A stretch of 64,000 nucleotides of DNA, from positions 29,814,995 to 29,878,994 of the forward strand of contig CM055096.1 of NCBI GenBank assembly GCA_029204225.1, read 5' to 3'. The stretch is from Diphasiastrum complanatum. Its lineage: Eukaryota; Streptophyta; Lycopodiopsida; Lycopodiales; Lycopodiaceae. The position numbers and the translations under genes are program-made. Below, one piece after another: positions 1 through 11,547 of the stretch (positions are counted from its first letter, which is position 1; every line of letters begins with the position of its first letter). The notes beneath the pieces were generated by a model. The model worked only from the letters and a program-made list of their open reading frames with translations, did not search any database and had not been told where the DNA came from.

Positions 1-20
1 TTTGTTATGCATGTAATGAA

Positions 21-1699
21 TTGGCAAAGGTTTCATTAAATCAAAATAGGATACATCCTCAGATATTTGATGCCACTTTTAGGTTTGTGCATGCCAAGGT
101 ATGTAAATTTAAGAATGCATCTCGTTACATTCTTGAATCAAATAGACTCAATCACGAGCGGGAAGAGAAAAGAAAAAAGAGCAGTTTGCCAGAAATCATG
201 GAGCGTGCACGTGACCTATGGATCTCATTGAGTTGACCACACTTTGTTAAAGGAGTGAAGCTAAATCCTGAGCAACTAAAATAGATGAGAGCATTTTATC
301 TCGGTTTGCGCGGTGTCCTTGGTAGTAGTAATGTTGGATCTTTGTTAGGACAACACACAATTACATCTTTGTATGAGAAATTCGAGGAGTACACAATAAT
401 AATCTTTTGTTCAAATGAAACATTCAATAATTATATGCAAGTCATGAAATTGTATGTAAATGATCAAATTTGCCCTGCATTGGGATCGAGAAAGACAAAA
501 AACAAACCGATATCTATTCGATTGTTCAGATGTTTGAGGTATATGTCGGACGCCATGTGCGATTGTATCCTAAAGAAGCTTGTAAATGGAGAATTGTATT
601 TCGGAAGAAAAACCAGAGAAAAACACATTGATGACGGAGTTCTTCTTATGGTTCGTGAGATGGCTACACTAAGTGTTGTACAGTATTTGCTTACTATAGA
701 ATAAGACTTGCCTTCAGATTTGGACTACAATAAAGAGAGCATCAAAAAATCATCGACCCGACTTTTTGTCGGAATTGGGTTAGAGCGCACTATGGAAAAG
801 GCAAAGGTATAACTTCAAAATTGATTGGTGTTATACCTAAGTCCTTGAGAGCAGCTGCAGAAAATATTAAACAAAAATATCTTGTCGTCCACAATACTGA
901 GCATGAAACTGGGACCTCAAGTAGCACCAAATGGAGGTTCTTTTGCAAAGTAAAAACTTCAAAAAATGAGGAGGCCATCTGTTGTGGAGCTGAAGAATCA
1001 AGTTTCATGACACTTCCTTCTTCGCTGTGGGAGCGTCCCACATTGTATATGTTTGATAACTTGGAGTCTTTAGACTTCAATTACATTTTGTCAATGGTCC
1101 ACCATTGCTTGACAACTCTCACGCCACAGCACAAAGTCTGTGTGATTTTTCTCTTTTTGGATCAAACAGGAAAGAGAGTATCAAATCAAGCATCAAAGCA
1201 ATGCATGATGTACGTTGTTCTATTTTTGAGGGTTACTACGAGCTGGCAACTCCATTGAAAGAAAATAATATAAATGTTCCGAACTTGCAGCATGTTCTAT
1301 TTGTTCTTTACAATGCTGAGTCCCCGAATGATGTCAGCGAGTGCATGCAAAGCAAATTTAAACTCTTGAGGTTGTGTTTCGGAGATAGTGGAAAATCGGC
1401 AAAACGTTTTGTGTCATGTAAGCCAGATCACAAAAAGAAAGCAAAGCATAATCCTTTTGTGCTCCAAGTTGGTCTATGTGCTTATATAGAATGTCATATT
1501 GTGTGGCAGAGCTCATGAACGCATCGGTCGCACTATTGTGACTATCGATATTCCAAAAAAAATAGATATGACTCGGTCCTTTCTAGCGCATCAAGACCGT
1601 TTGGAATCACCTTCAGATACAAATTCATCTGAAGACTCAAGTTCTGGGTTTGAGGAGTCTGATGAGGGTGATATGGATATAAATGTAGAGACATTATAG
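21..1699 (+). pseudogene. Decayed protein-coding remnant, family not recognised
   Basis: Protein-like sequence runs through most of this stretch but no single frame is open. One frame covers about 21-811 and is broken by TGA at 234-236, TAG near 282, TAA near 702 and TAA near 811. The sense then moves to another frame (about 779-1140, containing IPKSLRAAAENIKQKY), to a third (about 1105-1500, containing IKAMHDVRCSIFEGYYEL) and back (1499-1699). The last part is strongly acidic and Ser/Asp/Glu rich (SEDSSSGFEESDEGDMDI) and ends at a TAG at 1697-1699, which looks like a genuine C-terminus. I do not recognise the family. It could be an old gene or the ORF of an unclassified transposon. The left end may lie outside the window. 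Confidence 0.45.
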
Positions 1700-2051
1700 T
1701 TTGTATTGGTTGTTATGCCTAAACCATGAAGGCAAATTAAGTGCTTCATACCTCAACGATAGGGGTTGTTACCGCTAATTTTGACAATATAACAAAGGAA
1801 TACAATCTGAATAAAAATTTACTATTAATGTGTCATTTTTTATGAATGTTATATAATTTTTAATTGATTTGAAAAGGTTTTCTACTATGATATGTTTATG
1901 AGAAGTTTTAAAATATTTGTATATGCATGAGTTTTATAGTACACAATCATGTCATACGCAATTCAAACGTGGTTCACATATTGTTAAATTATTGAATTTT
2001 TGTAAATGAACATTGTCTTGAAATTCTCAAGTCCATTTTCAGTAAAATTTG

Positions 2052-2367
2052 AGAGGGTCCCTAATGCGATACTTTGCGGTCCCTCTGCGGTCCTATTGCA
2101 GTCCCTCCTTCCTCCTAATGATGTCCCTCTGCGGTCCTATGCGACCCTCTACGGTCTTTTGAGGTCCCTAATGCGCTCCCTCTGCGGTCTCTAATGCGGT
2201 CCATCTGCGGTCCCTAATGTGGTCCCTAATGACCTCCCTAATGCAGTCCCTCTGCAGTCCTAATGCGATCCCTCCTCCCTCCTAATGATGTCCCTCTGCG
2301 GTCCTTCTGCTGTCCTATGCAGTCCTTCTACGGTCCTCTACAGTCCCTCTACATTCCTATGCGACCG
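2052..2367 (-). repeat. 12-bp minisatellite, reverse-orientation block
   Basis: Degenerate tandem array of about 12-bp units alternating between forms like GGTCCCTAATGC and GGTCCCTCTGC. It is the reverse complement of the larger block that starts near 2436. The near-multiple-of-three period keeps frames open by chance, so ORFs here are not genes. Confidence 0.85.
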
Positions 2368-2387
2368 TTTGTGGAAATTTTACTGCA

Positions 2388-2438
2388 ATATATATATATA
2401 TATATTTTGGAGGCTCCACCCGCCGCAACGGGTGGACC
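2388..2438. repeat. TA tract and first GC-rich palindrome at the orientation switch
   Basis: A (TA)n tract at about 2388-2405 is followed by GGAGGCTCCACCCGCCG and its imperfect complement CGGGTGGACC. The minisatellite is in minus orientation to the left and plus orientation to the right, so this is the symmetry centre of the array. Confidence 0.8.
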
Positions 2439-3386
2439 ATAGAGAGTCGCATAGGACCTTAGAGGGACCTCAGAGGACCGCAGACGGACTGGATTAGGGA
2501 CCGTATAAGGGACTGAAGAGGGCCGCATAAGGGACATCATTAGGGACCGCATTAGGGACCGCAGAGGGAGCGCATTAGGGACCGTAGAAGGACCGCATTA
2601 GGGACCGCAGAGGGACGTCATTAGGGACCACTGAGGGACCGTAGAGGACCGCACTAGGGACATCATTAGGGACCACATTAGGGACCACAGAGGGACCACA
2701 TTAGGGACTACAGAGGGAGCACATTAGGGACTGCAGAAAGACCGCAAAGGGACCGCATTAGGGAGTGCATTAGGGACCTCAGAGGACCATAGAGGGTCGC
2801 ATAGGACCGCAGAGGACCTCAGAGGGACCGCATTAGGGACATCATTAGGGACCACATTAGGGACCACAATAGGGACGTCATTAGGGACCGCATTAGGAAC
2901 CGTAGGGGACCACATTAGGAACCGTAGAGGACCACATTAGAGACCGCAGATGACCAAATCAGGGACGTCATTAGGGAGCGCATTAGGGACTGCAAAGGGA
3001 GCGCATTAGGGACTGCAAAGGGAGTGCATTAGGGACCGCAGAAGGACCACAGAAGGACCGTAGAGGGACCACATTAGGGACCGCATTAGGAAACGCATTA
3101 GGGACCACATTAGGGACTGTAGAGGGAGCGCATTAGGGACTGCAGAAGGACCGTAGAGGGATCGCATTAGGGACCGCAAAGGGAGTGCATTAGGGACCTC
3201 AGAGGACTGTAGAGGGTCGCATAGGACGAGGGTTGCATAGAACTGTAGAGGACCTCAGAGGGACCACATTAGGGACATCATTAGGGACCGCATTAGGGAC
3301 CGTAGAGGGACCGCATTAGGGACTGTAGAGGGACCGCATTAGGGACCGTATTAGGGACCGTAGAGGGACCGCATTAGGGACCGTCT
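2436..3386 (+). repeat. 12-bp minisatellite, forward-orientation block
   Basis: About 950 bp of degenerate 12-mers, mainly GGGACCGCATTA and GGGACCGCAGA, with variants such as GACGTCATTAGG and GGTCGCATAGG. TTAGGG recurs only because it falls inside the unit; this is not a telomere repeat. No coding potential beyond repeat-driven open frames. Confidence 0.88.
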
Positions 3387-3420
3387 CAAAAAAAAAATTC
3401 AATTTTTTTTTTCAAATTTT

Positions 3421-3452
3421 GGAGGCTCCACCCGCCGTGGTGGGTGGACCTC
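3421..3452. repeat. GC-rich palindrome, copy 2
   Basis: GGAGGCTCCACCCGCCG followed by TGGTGGGTGGACC. Self-complementary apart from one or two mismatches; sits between A/T tracts at the end of the large minisatellite block. Confidence 0.75.
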
Positions 3453-3521
3453 TAGATAGAAATATATCTTTTGTAAGACAAGTATCAGACATTGCCAAAG
3501 TTCAGTTATTTTGTGATTAAT

Positions 3522-3631
3522 TTGGACCGCATGGGACCGTATCAGGCCGAAGGGAGGGCCGTATAGAGGAGCATATCAGGCCGAAGGAGGGAGGAGGGAG
3601 CCCACCCGCCGCGGCGGGTGGGCTCCTCCTT
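3522..3631. repeat. Short minisatellite block ending in GC-rich palindrome, copy 3
   Basis: Units of GGACCG...ATCAGGCCGAAGG lead into a perfect 22-bp palindrome at 3601-3622 (CCCACCCGCCG and its complement). The flanks GGAGGGAG and CTCCTCCT extend the pairing with a single bulge. It could form a very stable cruciform or hairpin. Confidence 0.75.
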
Positions 3632-3831
3632 TGTTTTCAAAATATACAAAATATGAGCGTTTTTTTGAATTGAAGTATTGTTATGTGAATTTAAAATTAT
3701 TGCAGTTAACTTTGTCAAGTATCTTGAGTTACAATCCAAATTTCTTGAGTCCATTTGAAAAAAATGATTTAATGATCGTCAAAAAATTTGAAATTTTTTT
3801 TTTGGAGGCTCGCATATTTCAATAAATTTCC

Positions 3832-4178
3832 ACAGAGGGTCGCATAGGAACGCAGAGGGACCGTAGAGGGACCGCATTAGGATCACAGAGTGTCGCATTG
3901 GACCCACGGCGGGTGGACCATAGAGGGTCGCATAGACCACAGAGGGACCTCAGAGGACCGTAGCGGGACCGCATTAGGGACTGCTAAAGGACCGCAGAGG
4001 GATTGCATTAGGACCGCAGAGGGTAGCATTGGACCCACGACGGGTGGACCGTAGAGGGTCGCATAGGACAGTAGAGGGACCTCAGAGGGACCGCAGAGGA
4101 CCCCATTAGGATCACATAGGACCGGAGAGGGACCTCAAAGAACTACAGAGGGACCGCATTAGGGATTGCACTAGGAAT
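3832..4178 (+). repeat. 12-bp minisatellite, third block
   Basis: Same unit family as 2436-3386, here with inserted half-palindromes of the form GACCCACGGCGGGTGGACC near 3900 and 4030. No coding potential. Confidence 0.82.
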
Positions 4179-4417
4179 TGTCTCAAAAAAAAATTCAATT
4201 TTTTTTTCAAATTGTGGAGGCTCCACCCACGGGTGGACCACATTAGGGACGTCGTTAGGGACTGCATTAGGACCGCATTAGGACCACAGAGTGTCGCATT
4301 GGATCCGCGGTGGGTGGAGGTTCCACCCGCCGCGGCGGGTGGACCTCCAAAAACAAATATATCTTTTGTAAGACAAGTATTAAACATTGTCAAAGTTCAA
4401 TTATTTTGTGATTAATT
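4170..4417 (+). repeat. Duplicated module with palindrome copies 4 and 5
   Basis: Repeats the arrangement seen at 3380-3521: a GTCTCAAAAAAA tract, a palindrome (4216-4240), more minisatellite (4237-4310), a perfect 20-bp palindrome core at 4323-4342 (CCACCCGCCG and its complement), then the unique tail with CTTTTGTAAGACAAGTAT that also occurs near 3470. The following CTTGAAATTCTC is also found near 2017, so the whole array lies between related flanks. Confidence 0.7.
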
Positions 4418-4439
4418 AACATCTTGAAATTCTCTTATC

Positions 4440-7400
4440 CAATTTTGAAAATGGATTTTGAGAAAGTCCAAAATTAATTGAGACAATGTTTTGTCTAATT
4501 GCGTAGAGAGTTCTTAGTCCCCTCCTCTGATATGGAGTTTGATTCCAGCTTCATAAAAAGTGGTGCAAAAGACTCATGGGGTTGGATGGAGTCAAACATT
4601 CGCCCTCTACAAAATAACACTCATAGTCACCCTTAAACACTCACCCATACCTCTAGAACACTTGCCACCACTTTTCTTTCATTAAGTTTTTTTTGTCTTT
4701 ATCTTTATTTATTATATATCTATGGTGACTTTGTTTTGTTGTTAGATTTTTTTTAGCACAGCCCTCTTTGATTGGTGATTTTTCAGCACTTTTCAAACTA
4801 GATTTCAATTTTTTTTATATCATCTTTGGTAGGATCTATCATTGCAGGTTTACAATTTTATTCTTTATCTTTTATTTGGTTCAATTTTGGGGCAGTTTGG
4901 GTTTCGTATGGTTGTGCCAAATGTAGTGAAATTGCATTTTATTTCATTCTACAGTTCTCAAATAGGAAAAAACATAAAAGCAAATTGATATCTAGCTTGA
5001 AGTTTTGATTTCTATAGTTTAAGGGAAGAGGAATAACCATTGATATATGTACATGAGTTAGCCTACGAGAAGCTGCGAAATATCATCTACAACAACATCA
5101 AGAATGAGTAGAATAACAATAACTTTCCTAGATATTATTGATAAGTTTATAGAATCACATGCAAGATATGATCATTTTATTGGATTTTATGCAAAGAGCA
5201 GATCATTTTTGCTTTTTACCTGACCTTCGTCCGAGTTCAAATAAGAATGGTATGATAAATCAAAGATTTTGATGATGTGGCATATTGACATGACGTGAGA
5301 ATAGACAAGTTCTCTCTACCAAAATGCAAATCCTCGCATGGTGGAGATATGCCACATCATCAAATGTTTATCTTGCTAGTACGGTACGAATATTTGATTT
5401 ACCATAAATTTCTTATTTGAGAGATTAGGTAAAACGCAAAATTAATCTACTCTCTGAATAGAATATGATGGAATGGTCATACATTGCATATGATTCTATG
5501 AAAATCTAGAGGCTAAATTTTTATTTCATTACATAGTTCTTTTTGAATTTGCATTTTCAAATTTAAGAAAAGCATAAAAGTAAAATTCAGATTTAGTCTC
5601 AAGTTTTTCTTATTTCATAGTTTAAGGGAAGAGGATTTAAACCTCTACAAGGTTTAGCCTTGCCTTCCAGGCTCTTACTCCTACACAATCTAATACAGAT
5701 ATTTACAACAAAGTGAAATAGAACTTCTTCTACCAAGAGATAGTATACAATAGATCAATCTTCAACAACAACAACCATTGATCTATGTACATGACCAGCC
5801 TGCAAGAAGTTACAAAACACCAACCACATTATCTACAACAACATTAGCCATTAATCTAAGGAGGGGTAGAATAACAATAACTTCACTACCTATTATAGAC
5901 AATTATCTTACCAAAATGTAGATTTTTGTGTGATGGACATATTCCATCATCAAATATCCGTACATATCAAAAATCACATGAGAAAAGACAAGTTCTTTTA
6001 CCAAACTACAGATCCTTGCATGGTAGCGATATGCCACATCAACAATTGAATGTACATATTAGTACTAAGAAAAAGTAAAACATGTGAGCTTGCTTTTGTT
6101 TGAAAATTAGAGTCCTCTTTACTGCTCGAATCCCATACCACAATCCAACAAAGTAAAAAGGTAAAATTATTACTTTTAATTTTGGGGGGAGCTCATACTC
6201 AACCAAGAAGTTGCAAAACATCAATTACATTATCTACAATAAAAATATCTATTAACCTAAGGGGGGGTAGAATAACAATAAACCCGAACTCCGCTAAAAG
6301 TTATCAACACCTACAAGAACATAAAAATAAAAAGTTGCAAAAAGAGTCCACGTTCCTCAAAAAGCTCAAAACCGAGAAGGTGCAATGCATTTAGTGCAAC
6401 ATCATAACCATAGAAATCTAAAAGACTAGAGGTTATATTTATGTGAAGCTTGGATCAGAAATATCGAGCATGGGCGTTAGGATTTATATACTCCTTCACA
6501 AATAAAATTTTGGAGGGAATTTTCTCCTGCTTGTGGCACGTGTTCATTTCTTGACAGCATGCTTTGTTTCATGCACACTATTAATATACTTCAAGAAACA
6601 AGCCAACGACACAAGTGAGATTGCGGGCAACATCAAAAACTCCAAAATTCCAGTCATTTTATTGTTTTGTCTCTAACATTCTCTTACTAAGTTCCAATTT
6701 CTTATGAAGCCCTTTTAAAACTGAAATCTCCTCTACTGATAGTCAATTCTTTGTATGGTACAATCATTGAGCGCATACATCTTGGTGTGCGTCTTTCTCA
6801 ATGTTTAACAACATAATACTTAAAGTTAACTTACTACCAATGTCTTTCATCCCAATAATCATTGATTATCTCTTCTCCATAAATGATCCATGTACTTGTT
6901 ATTAATAATGGCAATCTTTGATTGCTCTCAATGTTATTTCATCAATCATTTTTCCCTTGGAAGCCATTGTGTATCTTGTTGTAAAACATTGTCTCATATC
7001 TTTTCTTCATAATGACCTTTGTTAGAATTTAAGGTATGTGATTTACAATAGGACTTCAATATTTGATAGATAGAACAAGCTATTGAGTTTGCCAATTGTC
7101 ATGAATATGAATACTAGAAAATTTTCATTAAATCTCTAATAATTAATAGCAACCACAACTTTGGCCATTATCTTCACTTTCATGACCACTAAACTCAAGA
7201 CAAACCCTTGAATTTAAAGGAAGCATCCCATAAAGGGTAGGGAAAAATGGTCCTTGTTGGTCATTGCGTTGAGCTTCTTTTAGTTCACACAGATTCTAAG
7301 GCATTGTTTGTTGATATGCATAAAAAGAGTACGTCATGGGATGGCACTTATTTGGCAATGGCAAAAAAATATAAGACTTTAATTGACGATATCAAGACCA

Positions 7401-7880
7401 ATTGTAAGACACCTATTATTAAAACATATATTTATTGATTTTTGAAGACCAACTAGAATATGTTCTCAATATAGCAAAGGCTACTGTTTTATTGCTAAAT
7501 TGTATATTTTAAATAGTAGAAATGCACATCAAATGGTCTTAATATTAATACTTATTCATTTTAGCATGATTTATCTCATCAAAAAATCACAAATTTGCAT
7601 GGCAAAACCAATATTTTACATTCCAATGTTGTACACATCAAAATATAAAAAATAAGTGAGCCTTCTCTTATAGATATGATGATATTTCTTGTTTTTATTA
7701 ATAAAAGATGGGAGAACCCATTGGAGTACAAAGGAATACATGTAAAAAGCCTAAAGGCCATAAGGCGAATTGAGATATTGTACATGAGCTTTAACAAAGC
7801 AACAATATCACAAAGTAGCTATTGAAAGCCTACTGCTTGATGTAAGTCACTAGCTAAGATAGTTGAAAGTTTAGGTAGTG
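4440..7880. other. AT-rich intergenic DNA with diverged dispersed repeats
   Basis: No gene that I can support. Three diverged copies of one ~100-150-bp sequence occur at about 5024-5135, 5755-5905 and 6190-6285, sharing the block GGGTAGAATAACAATAA. A second pair lies at about 5290-5400 and 5925-6062, sharing GATATGCCACATCA. Short ORFs here (for example 7247-7438) show no recognisable domain. Confidence 0.6.
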
Positions 7881-8205
7881 CAGGAAGCTATGAAGTAGCC
7901 GTTCCTGCAACTATGGCACATCCAAGTATTGCAAGTGCTTGAGTGCGTTGTAAAGTGGTAGAAACTCGTTGACAATAGTAGGACGTAATGATAGACAAAG
8001 GTGAGGCACCGCATCCTTGGAGCTGCTTCGCTGCAAAACCGGCACAAGTTGATAGAAAATCGTCAAATTTCTTATGTAGTGAGTCACCCATAAGTTTGGA
8101 ACGCAAAAGGAATGCATAGCATTTAAGCACCTTACAGCTTTGGAGAGGATTTGTGCTGCAGCTCTCTTCTTTATGGAACTTGGAAAATATTTTTTGTCAT
8201 TTCTC
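7694..8205 (-). promoter_or_regulatory. Probable 3' UTR and candidate poly(A) signal of the WAK-like gene
   Basis: No coding continuation after the TGA at 8206-8208. The first clear AATAAA on the minus strand is at 7694-7699, about 510 bp downstream. The transcript end cannot be fixed from sequence alone. Confidence 0.3.
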
Positions 8206-11200
8206 TCATCTTTGAGAAAGCTCGATACTAGAGCCCGAGGCATTTGCATATGAGCTAGTGTTGCTTCTATAAAATGGAAAACTAGTAGATCGTAAAGAAG
8301 AGCTGTAAGAGCCGAAATCAAAGTCCATGGAACTGTCAGACATCCCTAGTTTCAGAGGTAGCCAGTCCTGCTCCAATGACCCCACTGATATGGTGCTTTC
8401 CGACAACCCTTTGTAACTTTTTCTGATTACAAGTAGCTCGTCCAAAACTTCTTTCATGCTTGGCCTATACTCTCTAGACCTCTGAACGCATTTCAGAGCT
8501 ACCTGAATATCCCACAAAGGTTGTCAAACAATCATATTAGTGTGAAAGGAATGAGTATAATACAAATACCTGATGTCACCATATACAGGGCAATAGGTGC
8601 CAATTTCCATGTATCAAGATTTGCATATTTAGAAAGTTCTACGAATTATTGCTTGCTATAGTTTGCTGATGGTCCTAGAGGAGCATTCAATTTAAATTTC
8701 AAAAGATGAGACACACCTTGGCTACTCTGTATAAAGCTTCTAGCATCTGGGGATGAAATGAAGCATCCAGAGCTACATCAAACATATCCTCAAGCCTTGC
8801 CTTCACTTGTACTCAAACAAGAAACATCATGAGCCCAGGACCCACCAAACAGAAGCTGCTTGAAAATATGTAAGATAGAGCTCAACACCAAAAGCATGAA
8901 GCACTTTCTCATATATAGGAGGTCATAATATCACATGCCTATATCATATTTTAAAGAATACCTCTTTCAGAAGTCGAGAAAAACGAACAACTAAATTCTG
9001 GTCTTCAGGCTCTCGAGAAAGATCAACTGGCTTTTCAGCAGTGATGAGTTCGAGTAAAACAACGCCAAAGCTGTAAACATCGCTTTTGTCTGTTATCTGA
9101 CAACATCAACAAAGTAAAATCTCAGATATTCGACGTAAAACTGCATCACTTCAATAGAATCCCCATCCATTATCGACCTTCAAGGTGTATAAAATTCCCC
9201 TGAACAGGATTAAGTTATGAAAGAAAAGTGGCAAACTTAGGATCTTTACCTGCAAATTGTGGAAATACTCTGGGTCCTGCAGTCACCCAACAAATCTCAG
9301 TATTTGTGCCAAACATTTTCAAAAACAGACAAGAAGGCAAACATCTCCATTGACAACACGTTTTCTTGCTAGAGCAAGATCCAGACACACCAATAAGCAG
9401 AGACATGACAAGCTACTTGCACGTTCCATCTTATTATCAGGAAGTAATAAAACATTTTTAATAATGCAATAGCAGGAAGAAATGAAGAGTTTTTTTTACC
9501 AGATAACCAGGAGTTCCTGCAAGCAATCCAACAAAACAAATCATATGTTAGGCTAAGCACGAATTTGACACTGCAGCGACACTGGTAGCCCGTTAAGAGT
9601 CTAGCTGGCATTCAGCATTCACTAACTATCACATATGTGAGCAGAACTACAAGCTTCGTATGTCCACTTTTGACCAACCTACGAAAACATCATTGGATTG
9701 GCCAGAGAGCAGAGATAAAAAGCACATATCAAGTTAATCCACTACAAATTCAGATCTTCAATGCACCTTGAAGCATGGTGGATACATGGGTTGCTTCAAT
9801 GGGGACAAGTCTTGAAAGTCCAAAATCTGCAACTTTGGCACGATACTTGTCATCAAGTAGTATGTTGGAACTTTTGACATCGCGGTGATAGATCGGTGGC
9901 GATGTGCCAAAATGCAAGTAATTCAGGGCTTCAGCTGTCCCAACTGCAATGTCCAATCTTTTATCCCAATCTAATACTGATAAATTCTTGCTCTCAATCT
10001 TCTTATTGGATTGAAGGTGCTCCAACAGAGTGCCATTTGAAACATATTCATAGACAAGAAGAGGAGCACGTGTTTCCAAGCAGCAGCCTAGGAGTCTCAC
10101 CAAATTACGGTGATTAACCTGAGAGAGGATAGTAACCTCATTGATGAACTGTTTTGTGTCATCTCGGCGTCCTCCTACATCATTCTTGGGTTTCTTAATA
10201 GCCACCTTCATTCCATCTTCAAGCACACCTTGAAAAACGGTGCCAAAACCCCCTTTTCCAAGCTCGTGATCCGGGGAAAAGTTGTCAGTGGCCTGTTTCA
10301 ATTCTTTTAAAGAGAATATTTTGCAGACATTAGCACCATCTTGCTTCTGTATCTCCATCAAAGTCGCATGGAAAGAAATATTAGAAGGTTGAAACATTTC
10401 ATAGGAATCATCCAGCCCATTCTGTCGTCTTCTCCATAGGCACCAAATTAATGCCGCATTCATAAGTAAGAAACTTCCAACCCCACTACTGACACCTGCT
10501 TTCCCACAAATCAAAACGAGATGACATACTTTACCAAAACAATTTGCAGATAATTGGTGGCAAGGCAGTTGAAAATATTCACCTCTACTTCAAGCCTGAC
10601 GTTTGTTGACTACTTTATGATCCAGCTACAAGGTAAGAATCAAGTTCTGAAAGGAAATGCAACAATGGTGGGAAGAACTTCAAATGTGCTGATGTACCTA
10701 GTGACATGATTTGATGAATAATGATATGACAATGTCAAATTAACACTAAGACTAAGCTCTCAATCAATAAGCAAAATCATAAGTCGTCAAGTCTAGTTAT
10801 AGCTACTGCACCATAGACGCCACCAAAACATTTGAATTGATTGAAACAAATTTCAAAAAAAATCTGAATCGAACTGTTTTTTTCTGAAGAAAAAGTAAGT
10901 TCTTAGCTTTTGTGGAGAAATGTTATTTAGGACTTTGGGAAACAGGATGTAAATCACGTCATAAACTTCAAATGAAAATTCGGATGGGAGATGGGGGACA
11001 CCCTAAACCTGTGAAGATCCTAATTAGCTATGAAAATTCCAAGTCACTTTTGTAAAACTAGAATTATGCAAATTTTCAGCAACACTCTTCACTGTGCAGC
11101 CACTGACTTTTGGGAACCAGATTTTCACAAAAGAAATAGCAAAATCTTGATTCGGATCCAATCAATAGGTTTGAATCACAATTTGCTGTGACTAAATACT

Positions 11201-11475
11201 AGTGACCACGAAGTAAAATTTAGCAACCCTCTTCACTGTGCCACCCAGTAACTTTTGGAAACTGGATTTCCACAAAAAAGAACAAGCAAAATCTCAATTT
11301 GAATCCGTTCTGAGAGGTTTGAGTCACAATTTGTTGTGACTACACACTACAGTGATCATGAGTTAAAATTTTGTGGCTCAAATACTATTACATTTCAGAG
11401 ATCACGCAGCAGGAGAGGGAGAGAGAGATACACAACATCATCTTTATTAATGATTAATGAGAGAAGAGCGAACTG

Positions 11476-11547
<72 letters not shown>

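Noticed and set aside
21-811. Stops in an otherwise readable frame explained by organellar U-to-C RNA editing
   Set aside because: The surrounding nuclear transposons and later frameshifts make pseudogene decay the simpler explanation.
2006-2915. ORFs rich in VPNAVPND and LRSLCGP repeats
   Set aside because: The ~12-bp period of the minisatellite keeps frames open. No start context, no unique sequence, no domain.
7888-8321. Minus-strand ORFs of 80 and 136 codons overlapping the kinase 3' end
   Set aside because: They are in other frames than the last kinase exon and cover its tail and 3' UTR; no domain.
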